Part shown: positions 38,867 through 40,751 of the stretch, in pieces
Numbering within the stretch: position 1 is the first letter of the stretch
Layout: every line of letters starts with the position of its first letter
NCBI GenBank assembly: GCA_030681365.1
Contig: JAUXWH010000107.1
Location: 1-40,751 of the forward strand
Origin: Bradyrhizobium sp.
GTDB lineage: Bacteria; Pseudomonadota; Alphaproteobacteria; Rhizobiales; Xanthobacteraceae
Length of the DNA stretch: 40,751 nucleotides
Direction of reading: 5' to 3'
Made by a program: the position numbers and the translations under genes
The notes under the pieces: model-generated
What the model was told of the DNA's origin: nothing
Seen by the model: the letters and a program-made list of their open reading frames with translations, nothing else
The model's database searches: none

Positions 38867-39012
38867 GGCGACACGCCGATCTGGAAGCTGGAAGCGTCGT
38901 TCAAGTGTCGGTCATGCCGCACAGGGCCGATACGCGCCGCCAGTTCACCTGATCAAACTCACCGCGATGTATTAGGCCCTGCGTCTGGTACAACCCGGAC
39001 GAGGAGGGGTAG
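38867..39012 (+). pseudogene. Decayed zinc-ribbon-like small protein
   Basis: Three frames in succession spell a recognisable rhizobial hypothetical: GDTPIWKLEASFKCRSCRT (with CxxC), then RYAPPVHLIKLT one frame over, then WYNPDEEG before TAG at 39010-39012. At least two frameshifts and a missing N-terminus mean it is dead. The surrounding 38.72-39.11 kb holds nothing else I can support. Confidence 0.45.
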
Positions 39013-39111
39013 CCGCAGTTCTGCTATCCCGCTTGATACCCGGAGCGACCATCCAGCGAAAATAGGGTGAGGCCGGTAATGCAACAGCATACTGAATTTA
39101 TCATATTGTCA

Positions 39112-39187
39112 TGGTGAGCGCGGAGGGACTCGAACCCTCGACCCCATGATTAAAAGTCACGTGCTCTACCACCTGAGCTACGCGCTC
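39112..39187 (-). tRNA. tRNA-Lys (UUU)
   Basis: On the minus strand the acceptor GAGCGCG (39187-39181) pairs with CGCGCTC (39122-39116), followed by discriminator A and an encoded CCA (39114-39112). The D arm is GCTCAGGTGGTAGAGC, the anticodon loop ACTTTTAA places UUU, and the T arm has GGTTCGAGTCC. All stems are complete in 76 bases. Confidence 0.97.
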
Positions 39188-39342
39188 ACTTGCCGCGCTG
39201 TGTAGGGGGCGGCCGGGTGCGGGTCAATAGCGCGGCGGCGCACCGGGGCCGGCTTGGGGACGGCGCGGATTTCCGAGCCGATACGGGCCTTTATCGGTAA
39301 ATCCTCACCTAGGCCCAGGCTGTGGAAAGGCCGTTTTTTTGG

Positions 39343-40751
39343 TCAGCTGGCCTCGCGGCGGACCTCGGAGGCCACCGGCTGCTGGCTGGCGACCACCGTC
39401 GGCATCGTCACCGGGCGCAGACCGATCAATTCCGCGCTGCGGATGCCGGTATTGCGCCAGAAGGTGAACGAGTTGATCCGCGAGCTCTCGAGGATCGCGA
39501 TCGCCACGGCCGACAGGAACGGCAGGCTTTGCAGCACCAGCACGCCTGCGAAAATGTAGATCTCGCGGACTTCCTTCTGGCTGTTGGTGACCACCAGCAC
39601 GGCGGCGCCGACCAGCAGCAGCACGCCGATAACGGCTTCCCAGAACGCCTGGAACTCGATCGACATCCGGCTGAGGCCGCCCTTGGACGTCCGGGCGAAT
39701 GGCAGATGTTCCGTGATCAGGCCATTGGCGACCGCGCGGGAAACAGTCCACTGCACCGACATCGCGGCGATCATGGCGCCCAGCATCTGGCCCCATTTGA
39801 TGTGCACCCGCAGCCGGTACAGCACGATGAAATGCGCCAGCGAGACCACGAAGGCGGCGATGATCGGCAGCGTCAGGATCTTGTCGGGAACCGCGATGCC
39901 GGCAAAGGCCACGATCGGCACCCAGATCAGATTGAGGATCGCGACCAGCACGCCGAGGCTTTCGGCGCCGAGCCAGTTCAGCCAGCCCAGCGCGAATTCG
40001 CGGCGCTGGTCCGGCGACATCCGGCTGGCGCCGGGCAGGAAGCGGCGCCAGTGCTTCTTGACGATCTGGAAGCCGCCATAGGCCCAGCGGTGGCGCTGCT
40101 TCTTGAAGGCTTCGTAGGTGTCCGGCAGCAGGCCGTGGCCGTAGCGGTGGTTGGTGTAATGCGTCAGCCAGCCATGCTCGATGATCCCGAGGCCGAGATC
40201 GGTGTCCTCGCAAATGGTGTCGCCGGCCCAGCCGCCGGCCATGTCCATCGCCGCGCGCCGGATCAGGCACATGGTGCCGTGAACGATGATGGCGTTGGCC
40301 TCGTTGCGCTGGACCATGCCGATGTCGAAGAAGCCGGCATATTCGCCGTTCATGATGTAGTGCATCAGCGAGGTGTCGCCGTCGCGATGGTCCTGCGGCG
40401 CCTGCACCAGCCCGACCCGGGGATCAGCGAACACCGGCACCAGGTCCTTCAGCCAGTCCGGCTGCACGACATAGTCGGCGTCGATGATGCCGATGATCTC
40501 GGCATCAACAGCGGTGCGCTCCATGGCGATGCGCAGCGCACCGGCCTTGAAGCCCTCGACCTTCTCGGCGTTGATGAATACGAAACGCTCGCCCAGCGCG
40601 CGGCAGTGATCCTGAATCGGCTGCCAGAATTCCGGATCGGGCGTGTTGTTGATGATGACGACGCATTCGAAATTCGGATAGTCCAGCTTGGCCACCGCAT
40701 CGAGCGTCTGCTTGAGCATGTCGACCGGCTCGAAATAGGCGGGGATATGGA
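39343..40751 (-). CDS. Processive family 2 glycosyltransferase, C-terminal part (cut by window edge)
   Basis: At least 469 codons; the frame stays open past the right edge, with HIPAYFEPVDMLKQTLDAVA entering the window. GT2 catalytic features are present: IIGIIDADYVVQPDWL (DxD-like), GDTICEDTDLGLGIIEHGW (ED) and KKQRHRWAYGG (QxxRW), as in cellulose and beta-glucan synthases. About five membrane spans follow (for example ESLGVLVAILNLIWVPIVAF). The end is VASQQPVASEVRREAS. Similar C-terminal halves occur in Bradyrhizobium GH17-GT2 fusion beta-glucan synthases of the NdvB type, but the N-terminus is outside the window, so this cannot be settled. Product: probably a cell-surface or periplasmic beta-glucan. 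Confidence 0.85.
   Translation of the reverse strand, partial: HIPAYFEPVDMLKQTLDAVAKLDYPNFECVVIINNTPDPEFWQPIQDHCRALGERFVFINAEKVEGFKAGALRIAMERTAVDAEIIGIIDADYVVQPDWLKDLVPVFADPRVGLVQAPQDHRDGDTSLMHYIMNGEYAGFFDIGMVQRNEANAIIVHGTMCLIRRAAMDMAGGWAGDTICEDTDLGLGIIEHGWLTHYTNHRYGHGLLPDTYEAFKKQRHRWAYGGFQIVKKHWRRFLPGASRMSPDQRREFALGWLNWLGAESLGVLVAILNLIWVPIVAFAGIAVPDKILTLPIIAAFVVSLAHFIVLYRLRVHIKWGQMLGAMIAAMSVQWTVSRAVANGLITEHLPFARTSKGGLSRMSIEFQAFWEAVIGVLLLVGAAVLVVTNSQKEVREIYIFAGVLVLQSLPFLSAVAIAILESSRINSFTFWRNTGIRSAELIGLRPVTMPTVVASQQPVASEVRREAS

Noticed and set aside
39295..39340. Terminator at the 3' end of the glycosyltransferase gene
   Set aside because: GGCC arms with a TTTTTTT run exist, but the T-run lies on the plus-strand side, where no gene ends, so it does not fit the minus-strand transcript.
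1..40751. CRISPR arrays, insertion sequences, integrase or phage genes
   Set aside because: No regularly spaced repeats, transposase motifs (DDE, HUH) or phage proteins were seen; the tRNA-Lys has no adjacent integrase or repeated 3' end.

Overview
This is a GC-rich alphaproteobacterial chromosome segment, most likely from Bradyrhizobium or a close relative. The call rests on the gene families present (C-P lyase, BtaA/BtaB betaine-lipid enzymes, class I PPK2), on promoter motifs that fit the rhizobial PhoB box and the EcfG general-stress sigma factor, and on several short Bradyrhizobium-type hypothetical proteins. Genus is an inference from sequence style; no database search was made.

Layout. 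1-4 kb: a truncated formyltransferase-like gene, small exported or unknown proteins, a decayed outer-membrane barrel fragment, a YedI/DUF808 membrane protein, TenA and two small genes. 4.1-10.2 kb: a lasso-peptide locus with a LuxR-type regulator, a 37-residue GTG-initiated precursor, asparagine-synthetase-like cyclase, transglutaminase-like leader peptidase (B2), PqqD-like recognition element (B1) and an ABC exporter. The genes are scattered over both strands instead of forming one operon. A 47-residue exported Cys peptide follows. 10.3-11 kb holds an unknown gene and a frameshifted chemotaxis-receptor scrap.

11-36.8 kb is a large phosphate-starvation island. It has (a) an Ugp-like ABC importer operon ending in two metallophosphodiesterases, with a divergent LysR gene; (b) a minus-strand operon of a hexapeptide-repeat transferase, a divergent PhnM paralogue and a DUF1045 2H phosphoesterase; (c) phnCDE; (d) phnF facing the phnGHIJKLMN C-P lyase operon; (e) ppk2, a CorA/ZntB-type channel and an LPG-synthase-type membrane protein; (f) divergent btaB-SMR and btaA for phosphorus-free betaine lipids. 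Nine transcription starts carry a candidate 7-4-7 Pho box at 43-114 bases before the chosen start codon. The picture is one regulon for scavenging phosphodiesters and phosphonates, handling polyphosphate and replacing phospholipids.

37-38.7 kb is a cluster of tiny genes served by EcfG-like promoters (GGAAC, 16-17 bases, CGTT or a variant) that share an unusually conserved spacer; one may drive a small RNA. The window closes with a decayed zinc-ribbon-like gene, a tRNA-Lys(UUU) and the C-terminal part of a processive family 2 glycosyltransferase running off the right edge.

The least ordinary parts are the lasso locus with its atypical leader/core junction, the density of candidate Pho boxes, the second PhnM-like enzyme beside a 2H phosphoesterase with no phnP in sight, and the EcfG promoter cluster.
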